Shown here: piece by piece, positions 1 to 8,074 of the stretch
Layout of the letters: every line of letters begins with the position of its first letter
Position numbering within the stretch: position 1 is the stretch's first letter
Origin: JAXMAZ01 sp046350115
GTDB lineage: Bacteria > Planctomycetota > Planctomycetia > Gemmatales > Gemmataceae
Length of the DNA stretch: 64,000 nucleotides
Direction of reading: 5' to 3'
Assembly: GCA_046350115.1 (NCBI GenBank)
Contig: JAXMAZ010000002.1
Coordinates: forward strand, 434,001-498,000
Position numbers and translations under genes: made by a program
The notes under the pieces: generated by a model
What the model was told of the DNA's origin: nothing
The model's input: the letters and a program-made list of their open reading frames with translations, nothing else
Databases searched by the model: none

Positions 1-1398
1 GGCCAGTCCCTGACCACGCGGGTGACTGCCGTCGACGCGTACATCGGCCGGATCGTGAACCTGAACCTGTGGGCGGCGTCCAAGACCGGGGGCACCCAGG
101 GCCAGCAGCACACCCGCCAGCCGGACGTGGCCACCGCCCTGCGGCAGGTCGCCCAGTCGTACCCGGCGGCGGTCCTCCGGCCGGACACGGTCAAGGTGTC
201 GGTGACCAAGGGGGCGACCCCCGCCGCCAAGTTGAAGCCGGTCGTCCTCCAGGCGATCCACGAGGCGTTCGGCCGGCCGGTCCCGACGGTGGACGAGTTG
301 AAGGCGGCGACCAAGGCGTCGAAGGCGGCCAAGAAGGGCGCCAACGCCGGGCTGGTCGAGTTGCTGCGGTCCGGGCCGGCCGGGGTGGCGAAGTTCAACA
401 AGCTGCCGGCTAAGGAGCGGGCCGAGGCCGACCTGCGGAAGGCGGACCTGCACGGGCTGGACCTGTCCGGGGCGAAGTTCCACGGGGCCAAACTGGACGA
501 GGCCGATCTGTCCGGCTGCACCCTGACCGGGGCCGAGTTCTCCGGCGGCCAACCCCTGCACCGGTCCAGCAGCCTGAAGGGGGCGAAGTTCGTCGGGGCT
601 AAGTTGGCCGGGGTGTCGCTGGCCGGTCACCCGGCGGCCGACGCCGACTTCAGCCGGGCCGACCTGACCGGGGCGGTGCTGCGGTACAGCACCTACACCC
701 GGGCCAGTTTCGCCGGGGCCGACCTGACCAACGCCAACGCCTGCGGGGCAGACCTGCGGGGGTGCGACTTCACCGGGGCCACCTTGGCCGGGGCCGAGTT
801 CGACGCCGCCCGGTTCGACGAGCACACCAAGTGGCCGAAGGGGTTCCTGATCCCGCATGAGCTGACCTGGAAGGGGGTCGGGGCCGACCCACGGTTCGCC
901 CCGACCAAACGGGAGAAGAAGCGGCCGCCGCCGACCGACTTCGCCGATTTCCTCGACCGGCTCGGCAAATCGACCGACTCGGCCAAGCTGAAGAAGGCGA
1001 CATCGATGCTCAAGGCCGACCGGTTCCGGCTGTTCGCCAAGGTGACGGACGAGCACCTGGTCGGGGTGGTGAAGAGCCAGTCGGACGGCGAGCTGGTGTA
1101 CTCGTGCAAGCTGACCAGCGGCGGCGACTACGCCTGCTGCACCCAGAACCTGAACGTGTGTGGCGGGCTGCGGGGGTCGCCGTGCAAGCACCTGCTGGTG
1201 CTGATCGTCGGGCTGACCAAGGCCGGCGAGCTGGACCCGGCCACCGCACACGCCTGGAGCCAGGCCAGCCGCGGCAAGAAGTTCACGCTGGACAAGGACG
1301 CAATGACGGAGACGCTGCTCCAGTACAAGGGGGCGGAAGCCGGCGAGGTGGACTGGCGGCCGACCGAGACCATCCCCGAAGACTTCTACGCGATGTGA
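1..1398 (+). CDS. Pentapeptide-repeat / SWIM zinc-finger protein, 5'-partial
   Basis: The frame is open to the left edge. A GTG at 22 could start it, but the residues before it read as ordinary coding sequence, so I treat the gene as 5'-partial. The N-terminal ~115 residues are a basic, helical, SWIM-family-like segment. Residues ~138-265 are pentapeptide repeats of the A(D/N)Lxx type (ADLHGLDLSGAKF, ADLTGAVL). A SWIM-like zinc site follows at ~372-395, with paired Cys and a terminal PCKH. It ends in the same GEVDWRPTETIPEDFYAM tail as the next gene, so the two are paralogues. SWIM fingers in this gene context (YehQ-like) are thought to mediate protein or nucleic-acid binding; the pentapeptide fusion is the unusual part. 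It is the first gene of a same-strand cluster with MoxR, DUF5682 and VWA genes. Confidence 0.8.
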   Translation, partial: GQSLTTRVTAVDAYIGRIVNLNLWAASKTGGTQGQQHTRQPDVATALRQVAQSYPAAVLRPDTVKVSVTKGATPAAKLKPVVLQAIHEAFGRPVPTVDELKAATKASKAAKKGANAGLVELLRSGPAGVAKFNKLPAKERAEADLRKADLHGLDLSGAKFHGAKLDEADLSGCTLTGAEFSGGQPLHRSSSLKGAKFVGAKLAGVSLAGHPAADADFSRADLTGAVLRYSTYTRASFAGADLTNANACGADLRGCDFTGATLAGAEFDAARFDEHTKWPKGFLIPHELTWKGVGADPRFAPTKREKKRPPPTDFADFLDRLGKSTDSAKLKKATSMLKADRFRLFAKVTDEHLVGVVKSQSDGELVYSCKLTSGGDYACCTQNLNVCGGLRGSPCKHLLVLIVGLTKAGELDPATAHAWSQASRGKKFTLDKDAMTETLLQYKGAEAGEVDWRPTETIPEDFYAM

Positions 1399-1408
1399 CC
1401 GGCTCCCG

Positions 1409-1499
1409 TAGGGCGGTGCCGAGTCCGCGAGGCCCGCCGTGAGTGGCAACCGGCCGGCGCCCAAGACGGCGGGCCTCCCAAAGCGTCGGCGCCGCCCTA
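1409..1499. repeat. MITE-like palindromic element, family C (copy 1)
   Basis: A 91-bp imperfect inverted repeat that opens TAGGGCGGTGCCGA and closes with GCGCCGCCCTA, with inner arms GGCCCGCCGT and ACGGCGGGCC. A TA dinucleotide lies at each end. A second copy is at 9217-9307. It fills the gap between the two SWIM genes. Confidence 0.75.
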
Positions 1500-1543
1500 C
1501 ACAAACCCGGCCCCTCCCCGAAGACATTTAAGCGATCTGACGT

Positions 1544-2569
1544 ATGGCCAAGACCCCCGCTACGAAACCAACCGCCAAGAAACCCAAGCCGCCGTCCGCC
1601 GCCGAGCTGCTTGCCCTGCTCCGTGGCGGGTCGGACGGGGTGAAGAAGTGGAACAAGCTGACCGTCGCCGCCCGCCAGAAGGCGAAGCTGGGCGGGACCG
1701 ACCTGCGGAAGTGCGACCTGACCGGGGCCAACCTGAAGGGGCTGCGGGCGTACAAGGCGACGTTCGCCAAGGCCAACCTGGCCGGCGCCCGGCTGGACGG
1801 CAGCGGGTTCGACGACGCCGACTTCACCGGGGCGAACCTGGCCGGGGCAAACCTGACCGGCAGCCACTTCCGCCGGGCGACACTCGCGAAGGCCGACCTG
1901 ACCAACGCCAACCTGTCCGACGTCAGCCTGCTCGGCGCCGACCTGACCGGGGCGAAGCTGGACGGGGCGACGTTCACCGACGGGTTCTTCGACGCCGAGA
2001 CGAAGTGGCCGAAGGGGTTCCTCATCCCGGCCGAGTGGACGTTCCACGGCGACGGGGACGACCCGCGCATGGTCAAGCTGGCCAGGAAGGGCGCCCAGGA
2101 CATCCACGGGCTGATGACCCGGCTGCACGCGACCATCGACGCCAAGCGGATGAAGCGGACCCTGGACATGCTCAAAGGAGGCAAGAACCAACTGTTCGCC
2201 GAGGTCGAGCCGACCCTGGTGCGGGGGGTAGTCCGCAGCCAAACGGAGGAGGATTTGGTCTACTCGTGCGTCCTGACGGACGACGGCACCTACGCCTGCT
2301 GCACCCCGAACGTGCTGGAGTGCATGGGCCTGCGAGGGGAGCCGTGCAAGCACCTGCTGGTGCTGGTCATCGGCCTGGCCCGGGCCGGGGAGCTGGACCC
2401 GGCCACCGCGGACAAGTGGGTGGTCGCGGCGAAGGGAAAGAACCACCGGTGGAACAAGACGACCAAGAACCACGTGAGTGAGACGCTGCTGCGGTACAAG
2501 GGCGTCCAGGCCGGCGAGGTGGACTGGCGGCCGACCGAGACGATCCCGGAAGACTTCTACGCGATGTGA
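1544..2569 (+). CDS. Pentapeptide-repeat / SWIM zinc-finger protein (second copy)
   Basis: A 341-aa paralogue of the preceding gene that lacks its long N-terminal extension. A Lys/Pro-rich start is followed by pentapeptide repeats at ~47-142 (ADLTNANLSDVSLLGADL). A linker with the shared KWPKGFLIP segment comes next. The SWIM-like site at ~249-270 has YACCTPN followed by CKHLLVL. The C-terminus is the same VDWRPTETIPEDFYAM as its paralogue. Pentapeptide repeats form a right-handed beta-helix and often act as interaction surfaces; SWIM fingers bind protein or nucleic acid. The tandem duplication inside a MoxR/VWA cluster suggests two adaptors or substrate-recognition subunits for the ATPase system, which is inference. 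The ATG at 1544 is the only convincing start. Confidence 0.85.
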   Translation: MAKTPATKPTAKKPKPPSAAELLALLRGGSDGVKKWNKLTVAARQKAKLGGTDLRKCDLTGANLKGLRAYKATFAKANLAGARLDGSGFDDADFTGANLAGANLTGSHFRRATLAKADLTNANLSDVSLLGADLTGAKLDGATFTDGFFDAETKWPKGFLIPAEWTFHGDGDDPRMVKLARKGAQDIHGLMTRLHATIDAKRMKRTLDMLKGGKNQLFAEVEPTLVRGVVRSQTEEDLVYSCVLTDDGTYACCTPNVLECMGLRGEPCKHLLVLVIGLARAGELDPATADKWVVAAKGKNHRWNKTTKNHVSETLLRYKGVQAGEVDWRPTETIPEDFYAM

Positions 2570-2576
2570 TAGTTCT

Positions 2577-2722
2577 CCTCGTTCCCACGCTCTGCGTGGA
2601 TCGCACCGACTCGACGCTCCGCGTCTCGTCAACGTGGGTGGGTGACAGTTGCTTCGGGCAAGAAGCGCACTCGACGCGGAGCGTCGACGAAGACGTTCCC
2701 ACGCAGAGCGTGGAAACGAGGA
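2577..2722. repeat. Palindromic repeat family A, long form
   Basis: Two divergent copies of CGTTCCCACGCTCTGCGTGG with nested GACGCTCCGCGTC / GACGCGGAGCGTC arms form a ~146-bp hairpin-prone block. The same family occurs at 8025-8055 and 16056-16201. It ends just before the Shine-Dalgarno of the next gene. Confidence 0.75.
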
Positions 2723-2729
2723 GGGAGGA

Positions 2730-3038
2730 GTGGACGAGATCGCCGAACTTCGGGACGCCCTCGACCGGCTGCACGCCGCCCTGGACGACCTCGTCGCCCG
2801 GGGCTTGCGGGCGGCCGGGGCGAAGGAGCTGGCCCGGCTGACCGCCCTGCGGGACGAGTTCCGGGCCGCCGGAGCCGAACACCTGGCCGGCCGGCTGGCC
2901 GCCGTCGCCGACGCGACCGCCGCCGGCGACCGGGCCGCCGCCCCGGCCCTGATGCGGGCGATCACCGCCGCCCGGCTGTTCGACCGGATGCTGACGCTGG
3001 AAGTGGCCGGCGCGGCACTAGCTGCGCCCGAATCGTAG
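2730..3038 (+). CDS. Small helical protein of the MoxR/VWA cluster
   Basis: A 102-aa protein, almost entirely Ala/Leu/Arg/Glu-rich and predicted helical (residues 1-40 look like a coiled coil). I chose the GTG at 2730 because a purine-rich GAGGGAGGAG sits right in front of it. The longer in-frame extension to 2649 only translates the palindromic repeat upstream. The stop codon TAG is supplied by the left end (TAGGG) of the family B repeat that follows, so the C-terminus may have been set by that insertion. I do not recognise the family. Position and strand suggest it is an accessory of the MoxR/VWA cluster. Confidence 0.65.
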   Translation: MDEIAELRDALDRLHAALDDLVARGLRAAGAKELARLTALRDEFRAAGAEHLAGRLAAVADATAAGDRAAAPALMRAITAARLFDRMLTLEVAGAALAAPES

Positions 3039-3142
3039 GGTGCCGTTGAGGAGGCTTTGCGACGAAACGCACCGGCCCGGCAACGATGCCCACCCAGATG
3101 TGAAGTCCCGCGGTGCGTTTCGCAAAGCCTCCACGCACCCTA
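3036..3142. repeat. MITE-like element, family B (copy 1)
   Basis: A 107-bp inverted repeat bounded by TA. It opens TAGGGTGCCGTTGAGGAGGC and ends with CGCACCCTA, with inner arms GCGACGAAACGCACCGG and GGTGCGTTTCGC. Two more copies lie at 26348-26458 and 26476-26583, in the opposite orientation. Its first TAG is the stop codon of the upstream gene. Confidence 0.8.
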
Positions 3143-3167
3143 CGAAGAACAGGAGACTTCCGGACCG

Positions 3168-4253
3168 ATGCTCCCGCCCGCCGCCGACCGGCCGAAGCTG
3201 CAACACGCCCTCGACCGGCTGGCCGCGGCCGTCGAGGAGCTGCTGCTCGGCGGGCTGACCACCGCATCGGAAGCCACCCGGCAGAGCGTGTCCGCGGCGA
3301 TGCAGGAGGCCGCCCGGTTCAAGCTGCTGCGGCTCGGGTCGGCCCTCCGCGGGGCAACGGAGGAACTCGGCCGGTTCGCCAAGCAGGACCAGGCGTTCTC
3401 CCGCCGCCGGCTGACGTTCTTCCTGAACCGCTCCTGGCTGCTCGCCCGCGGCCTGTCCCACGCCCTGCGAACCGGGGACGAGAAGGAGTACGACCGGCTC
3501 AACTGGGCGCCGCCGACCGTGCCGACGCCGTCGGTCGAAGTGGTGTGCCTCGGGGCGGTGAAGCGGGTGACGGCCGCCGCCGTGCTGTTCGACTTCCGCC
3601 TGCGGTCCGTGCCCGACGGCAAGCGGCTGACGTGGTCGGCGGTGTTCCCGGTCAAGCCCGGGCTGGACATCCCGCCGGAGGGCTACCTGCACCTGCCGCA
3701 GAAGCAGAAGTTCAACCCGGCCCTGTTCCTCGACGGCAAGGCGGTGACGGTCACGAACGCCACCCTGACCGCCGACGGCCGGCTCGGGCTGACCGACACC
3801 AGCACCGTCGTCGCCGGCAAGCCGTTCGCTGACTGGAAGCGGTTCCTCGACTGGTCCCCGCACCCGGCCGCCGAGCGACTGGCAAAACACACACCCGGCC
3901 CGCTCGACCTGGAGACGGAGCTGCAAGAGGAGGTCGTGCTGCGGGACTACGCCATCGGCCCGCCGGCCGACGGCGACGAGCCGGGGCAGACGGCGTACAC
4001 CGTGACCGCCGGCCCGCTCGCCCTGCACGCAGTCGTCGGCCCCGGCGTCGAAGGGAAGTCGCTCAGGAAGAACCTGGACGACCTCCGCAAGCGGAAGCGG
4101 GACAAGCCGCCGCTGTTCGGCCTCTTGCATTACGAGCGGTGCCGGCTGGTGCTGCAACCACTGACGACCTTCGCCGACGGGCCGATGTACCTGCCGATCT
4201 CGGGCGAGAGCATCAACAAGGCGGCGCTGCTGAAGGCGATGTCGTTCACTTAA
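3168..4253 (+). CDS. Unknown protein of the MoxR/VWA cluster
   Basis: A 361-aa protein. The start is the ATG at 3168, just after an AGGAG at ~3151. In-frame sequence further upstream is repeat DNA. The N-terminal ~100 residues are helical (ALDRLAAAVEELLLGGL); the rest is mixed alpha/beta, with VKRVTAAAVLFDFRL and a C-terminal LFGLLHYERCRLVLQP segment. No signal peptide, membrane helix or catalytic motif is apparent, and I do not recognise a family. A protein of similar size is, to my recollection, often found beside MoxR and DUF5682 genes, so it is probably a structural or substrate-binding part of the same machine. Confidence 0.75.
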   Translation: MLPPAADRPKLQHALDRLAAAVEELLLGGLTTASEATRQSVSAAMQEAARFKLLRLGSALRGATEELGRFAKQDQAFSRRRLTFFLNRSWLLARGLSHALRTGDEKEYDRLNWAPPTVPTPSVEVVCLGAVKRVTAAAVLFDFRLRSVPDGKRLTWSAVFPVKPGLDIPPEGYLHLPQKQKFNPALFLDGKAVTVTNATLTADGRLGLTDTSTVVAGKPFADWKRFLDWSPHPAAERLAKHTPGPLDLETELQEEVVLRDYAIGPPADGDEPGQTAYTVTAGPLALHAVVGPGVEGKSLRKNLDDLRKRKRDKPPLFGLLHYERCRLVLQPLTTFADGPMYLPISGESINKAALLKAMSFT

Positions 4254-4322
4254 GCCGATTGCGTCGGGGCCCCCGGGCGGCCCCCGGGGGCCCCCCCCGC
4301 CCCCCCCCCCCCCCCACCTCAC
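4254..4322. repeat. Extreme G/C low-complexity tract with 16-C run
   Basis: The gap before the MoxR gene is nearly pure G/C. GGGGCCCCCGGGCGGCCCCC is followed by CCCCCCCC-G and then 16 consecutive C (4300-4315), ending 7 bases before the ATG at 4323. No Shine-Dalgarno is visible. It could be slippage-prone DNA or an assembly or sequencing artefact. Confidence 0.8.
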
Positions 4323-5462
4323 ATGGCCAAGAAGCCCGACCCCGCCCCGACCGAAGTCCTCCGCGAGCCGGCCGAGGTGCGGTACGCCGACCAGTTGGAG
4401 GCGCTCAAGCAGAACGACCCGGAGTCGCCACCGCCGAGCTGGCGGCTGTCCCCGCGGAGCGTCCTGGCCTACGTCATCGGCGGCAAGGCGCTGAAGGCGA
4501 AGATCGACGGCAAGGCGGTCGAGGTGCCGATCACCCGCAAGTTCTTCGGCGACGACGGCATCGTCGAGCGGGCCATCGTGACGCTGGCCAGCGAGCGGGC
4601 GCTGCTGCTGGTCGGCGAGCCGGGCACCGGGAAAAGCTGGCTGAGCGAACACCTGGCGGCGGCCATCTGCGGCAACTCGACGCTGACGATTCAGGGGACC
4701 GCCGGGACGACCGAGGAGCACATCAAGTACTCGTGGAACATTGCAAGGGTGATCGCGGAGGGGCCGACCCCGCACAACCTGATCCCGTCGCCGACGATGG
4801 TCGCCATGCGGGCCGGCGCCTTGTTCCGGTTCGAGGAGCTGACCCGGTGCGTGCCGGACGTGCAGGACGCGCTCGTCTCCATCCTGAGCGACAAGGCGGT
4901 GGCGGTGCCGGAGCTGCCGGACGCGAACATGGTGTTCGCCCGCCCCGGGTTCAACATCATCGCCACCGCCAATACACGCGACCAAGGGGTGAATGAACTG
5001 TCAGCCGCGCTCAAGCGGCGCTTCAACTACGTGTACATCCCGATCGTCGGGGACAAGGCGACGGAGGTGAAGATCGTCCAGCAGCGGTCGGCCGAGCTGC
5101 TGGAGCGGTACAAGCTGCCGGCCAAGCTGACGCCGGCGGTGATCGACCTGCTGGCGACGGTATTCCGAGAGATTCGCAACGGCAAGTCCGGCGACGGCGT
5201 GAGCCTGAAGAAGCCGAGCACCACGCTCTCGACTGCCGAAGCCATCGGCGTGGCCCTGGACGCGGCGTTGCACGCCCGGTTCTTCGGCGGCGGCGAGGTC
5301 GGCCCGGCGGACATCGCCCGGAACATGGTCGGGGCGGTGGTCAAGGAGGACCAGGAGGACAAGGCGGCGCTCAAGGAGTACGCGACGCTCGTCGCCAAGA
5401 AGCGGGGGGCGAAGGAGAAGGCGTGGAAGGAGTTCCACGACGCCCTGGCGGAGCAACTGTAG
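4323..5462 (+). CDS. MoxR-family AAA+ ATPase (YehL-like)
   Basis: A 379-aa AAA+ ATPase, close to the usual size of YehL/MoxR proteins. The Walker A motif GEPGTGKS is at ~98-105, Walker B-like LFRFEELTR at ~167, a sensor region NIIATANTRD at ~216, and an arginine-containing ALKRRFNYVYIP segment follows. MoxR ATPases act as chaperones that remodel protein complexes with VWA-domain partners; here the VWA gene is two genes downstream. The ATG at 4323 gives a natural start (MAKKPDPAPTEVL). Neighbouring DUF5682, VWA and SWIM genes identify a YehLMPQ-type cluster. The cellular substrate of such clusters is not established. Confidence 0.92.
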   Translation: MAKKPDPAPTEVLREPAEVRYADQLEALKQNDPESPPPSWRLSPRSVLAYVIGGKALKAKIDGKAVEVPITRKFFGDDGIVERAIVTLASERALLLVGEPGTGKSWLSEHLAAAICGNSTLTIQGTAGTTEEHIKYSWNIARVIAEGPTPHNLIPSPTMVAMRAGALFRFEELTRCVPDVQDALVSILSDKAVAVPELPDANMVFARPGFNIIATANTRDQGVNELSAALKRRFNYVYIPIVGDKATEVKIVQQRSAELLERYKLPAKLTPAVIDLLATVFREIRNGKSGDGVSLKKPSTTLSTAEAIGVALDAALHARFFGGGEVGPADIARNMVGAVVKEDQEDKAALKEYATLVAKKRGAKEKAWKEFHDALAEQL

Positions 5463-5472
5463 GGCGGGTTTT

Positions 5473-5607
5473 GCTCCCCTCTCCGCTTCGGGGAGGGGGC
5501 CGGGGAGGGATCACGACCCCGACCCGGTTCTGCGACTTCGAAGTTCCGGGATCGGGTTGGGGGTTCGACCCCTCCTCGGCCCCCTCCCCGAAGCGGAGAG
5601 GGGGAGG
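5473..5607. repeat. Palindromic repeat family D, long hairpin
   Basis: GCTCCCCTCTCCGCTTCGGG at the left and its near-complement CCCCGAAGCGGAGAGGGGGA at the right enclose an inner imperfect palindrome (GACCCGGTTCTGCGACTTCG / AAGTTCCGGGATCGGGTT). It occupies most of the gap between the MoxR and DUF5682 genes. Related shorter forms are at 9719-10056, 13603-13631 and 21925-22053. Confidence 0.7.
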
Positions 5608-5642
5608 AAGAGGCGAGAAGCGAACGAACTGTGGGGCTGTCG

Positions 5643-8018
5643 ATGACGGACGCCATTGCCGGCCAGGTCGCCGCGGTCCTCGCCGACCCGCTGTACTGGT
5701 TCCCGGTCCGCCACCACTCGCCGACCGTCGCCCGGCACCTGGCCGCGGCGCTCACGGCTCGCAAGCCGAAGGTGGTGTTCGTCGAGGGGCCGCACGAGGC
5801 CAACCACCTCGTCCCGTTCGTCACCGACCCGGACACCGCCCCGCCGGTCGCCATCTACTCGTCGTACCGCGATGACGGCAACGCCCTCGGGCTGAACGGG
5901 GTCGCCAGCCCGGCGGCGGACATCCCGGCCCGGTTCGCGGTGTGGTACCCGCTGACCGCGTACTCGCCGGAGTACGTGGCCATGCAGCAGGCGAAGCGGC
6001 TCGGGACGGAGGTGGTGTTCATCGACCTGCCGCACCACGCCCAGATCAAGCCCCGGGGGGCGAGTGGCACCCCGGTGTCACCGGCCGCGGCGGACGACGA
6101 CCGGCTCATCACCACGTCCGGGTTCTACAAGCAACTGGCGGAAGCGGCGGGGTACAAGACCTGGGACGAGGCATGGGACACCCTGTTCGAGAACCCGCAC
6201 GGCACTGACGTGGAGGCGTACCGCAAGGAGCTGGCCACCTTCTGCGCCGCCGCCCGGGCAACCGCCGACCCCAAAGCGGAGGCGGCCGAGGGGACCGTCG
6301 AGCGGGAGCGGCACTTCCTGAAAGTGATCCGCGAGACGTTGGCGGCGAAGAAGCTGAAGCCGGACCAGGCGATGGTCGTTTGCGGCGGGTTCCACCTGTT
6401 CCTGGACCGGACCGACAAGACCCCGCCACCGGCTCCACCGGCCGGGACGCTGTACACGACCATTGTGCCGTACTCGTTCTTCCGCGTCTCCGAGCTGGCC
6501 GGGTACGGGGCCGGCAACCGGGCGCCGCAGTTCTACCAGACCTGCTTCGACCTGACCGCCGGCGGCCGGGCGGCGGACATCGCCCTCGAACACGCCATTA
6601 CCGTATTGCGGCAGGTGCGGAAGGCCGGCGACCCGCTCTCGACCGCCGACGCCATCGCCGCCACCCACCACGCCGGGATGCTCGCCCGGTTGCGGAATCG
6701 CAGTCATCCGACGCTGGACGACATCCACGACGCCCTGGTGACGTGCTGCTGCAAGGGGAACCCGGACGAGGAGGGCCGCCGGCTGCGGGAGGCGCTGGAC
6801 GCCGCGGGCATTGGCATTAAGGTCGGCAAGGTGACGGCGAAGCTCGGCCGACTGCCGATCGTCGCCGACTTCCATGCCCAGATCAGCGACCTCGACTTGG
6901 GCGAAGCGGTCGGCAAGGAAAAGAAGCTGGCCGTCCGGTTGGACAAGCGGGAGCCGCTGGCCGCCCGGCGGTCGGCGTTCCTGCACCGGCTCGTCTACCT
7001 GGAGGTGCCGTTCGCCGTGCGGACCGGGACCGGCGGCGAGTTCAGCGGCACCATCTTCCGCGAGGACTGGCAGCTCAAGTGGGATCCGAAGACGGAGCCC
7101 GCCCTGATCGAGCAGAACCTGTACGGCGACACGGTCGAAGCGGCGTCGCTCGCCCGGCTCCGAGAAGCCATCGCCGAGGCCGGGACGAACGCTGGCGAGA
7201 CGTGCGAACGCTTGATGCAAGCGGTTGACCTCGATCTGCCAGAGTTGGTGCAAGCGGCGGAGTCGGCCGCCGGCACGGCCATCGACACCGATTCCGGGTT
7301 CGCCTCCCTCGCTACGGCTCTGCGACACCTCGGCGTCTTGGAACAGTACGCCGGGTTCCGCGGGCTGCGGCGGGACGTGATCGGCTGGCTGCTGGAGCGG
7401 TGTTACGACCGGGCCTGCTTCGCCCTGCCGGACGCGGCCGCGGTGCCGGACGACGAGCAGCCGGCGGTGGTGGACGCCCTGGTGGTGGTGGCTGACTTGT
7501 TGCAGCGGTCGGAGGCCGGGCGGTACGACCGGTCGCTGTTCGCCGAGGCGGCCAAGCGGGCTGCGGAGGAGACGCCGGTCGCCTTCCTTCGCGGGGCGTT
7601 CCTCGGGCTGCTGTGCGAAATCCGCGAGCTGCCGGCCGAGGCGCTGGCCGCCGAGGTGTCCGGCCTGGCCCGGGCCGCCCCGGAAGCGATGGTCACGGCC
7701 GGCGACCTGCTCGACGGCATGCTGGCCGTGTCCAAAACGTCCATCCTGCTCGGGGCGGACGCCCTCATCGCGGCCATCGACGACCTGCTGAAAGCGGCCG
7801 AGTGGGAGCCGTTCCTGGTCATGCTCCCCCGGCTGCGGGCGGCGTTCGAGCGGCTCGGCAACGCCCAGCGGGACTCGCTCGCCGGCACCGTCGCCCGCCG
7901 CTACGGGCTGGCCGGGGCCGAGGATGTGCGAACGATGTCCGGCAGCCTCGGGGCGACGGCCCTGGTGGCGCGGCTGGACGCGGCAGTGGCGAAGGCGCTG
8001 GACGGCTGGCCGCTTTAG
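5643..8018 (+). CDS. DUF5682-family protein (YehM-like)
   Basis: A 791-aa protein. Its opening (PLYWFPVRHHSPTVARHL, then VVFVEGPHEANHLVPF) is the hallmark of DUF5682/YehM-type proteins found with MoxR and VWA genes. The N-terminal ~300 residues have an alternating beta/alpha pattern with conserved His/Glu/Asp positions (RHHSP, EGPHE, FIDLPHHAQ), reminiscent of TraB/erythromycin-esterase-like folds; a hydrolytic role is inference. The C-terminal half is helical repeat-like, rich in Leu/Ala. I chose the ATG at 5643, with GGGG seven bases upstream; a GTG at 5631 adds four residues. It lies between MoxR and VWA, as in yehL-yehM-yehP. No membrane segment is seen. Confidence 0.85.
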   Translation: MTDAIAGQVAAVLADPLYWFPVRHHSPTVARHLAAALTARKPKVVFVEGPHEANHLVPFVTDPDTAPPVAIYSSYRDDGNALGLNGVASPAADIPARFAVWYPLTAYSPEYVAMQQAKRLGTEVVFIDLPHHAQIKPRGASGTPVSPAAADDDRLITTSGFYKQLAEAAGYKTWDEAWDTLFENPHGTDVEAYRKELATFCAAARATADPKAEAAEGTVERERHFLKVIRETLAAKKLKPDQAMVVCGGFHLFLDRTDKTPPPAPPAGTLYTTIVPYSFFRVSELAGYGAGNRAPQFYQTCFDLTAGGRAADIALEHAITVLRQVRKAGDPLSTADAIAATHHAGMLARLRNRSHPTLDDIHDALVTCCCKGNPDEEGRRLREALDAAGIGIKVGKVTAKLGRLPIVADFHAQISDLDLGEAVGKEKKLAVRLDKREPLAARRSAFLHRLVYLEVPFAVRTGTGGEFSGTIFREDWQLKWDPKTEPALIEQNLYGDTVEAASLARLREAIAEAGTNAGETCERLMQAVDLDLPELVQAAESAAGTAIDTDSGFASLATALRHLGVLEQYAGFRGLRRDVIGWLLERCYDRACFALPDAAAVPDDEQPAVVDALVVVADLLQRSEAGRYDRSLFAEAAKRAAEETPVAFLRGAFLGLLCEIRELPAEALAAEVSGLARAAPEAMVTAGDLLDGMLAVSKTSILLGADALIAAIDDLLKAAEWEPFLVMLPRLRAAFERLGNAQRDSLAGTVARRYGLAGAEDVRTMSGSLGATALVARLDAAVAKALDGWPL

Positions 8019-8024
8019 GTCACC

Positions 8025-8055
8025 CCTCGTTCCCACGCAGAGCGTGGGAACGAGG
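8025..8055. repeat. Palindromic repeat family A, minimal unit
   Basis: A perfect 14-bp inverted repeat (CCTCGTTCCCACGC, spacer AGA, GCGTGGGAACGAGG) between the DUF5682 stop and the VWA start. It could form a transcript hairpin inside the cluster. Confidence 0.8.
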
Positions 8056-8074
8056 AGATGCTTTCGAGGTTGCG

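Noticed and set aside
3018..4985. Long minus-strand open frames opposite real genes (for example 655 codons here, and 652 codons at 6078-8036)
   Set aside because: High GC removes stop codons from other frames. The plus-strand genes have family motifs, start sites and plausible composition, while the minus frames are Arg/Gly/Pro/His-rich with none.
5473..5607. tRNA-like GGGTTCGACCCC in the gap before the DUF5682 gene
   Set aside because: It is part of the family D palindrome; no cloverleaf or acceptor stem can be drawn.
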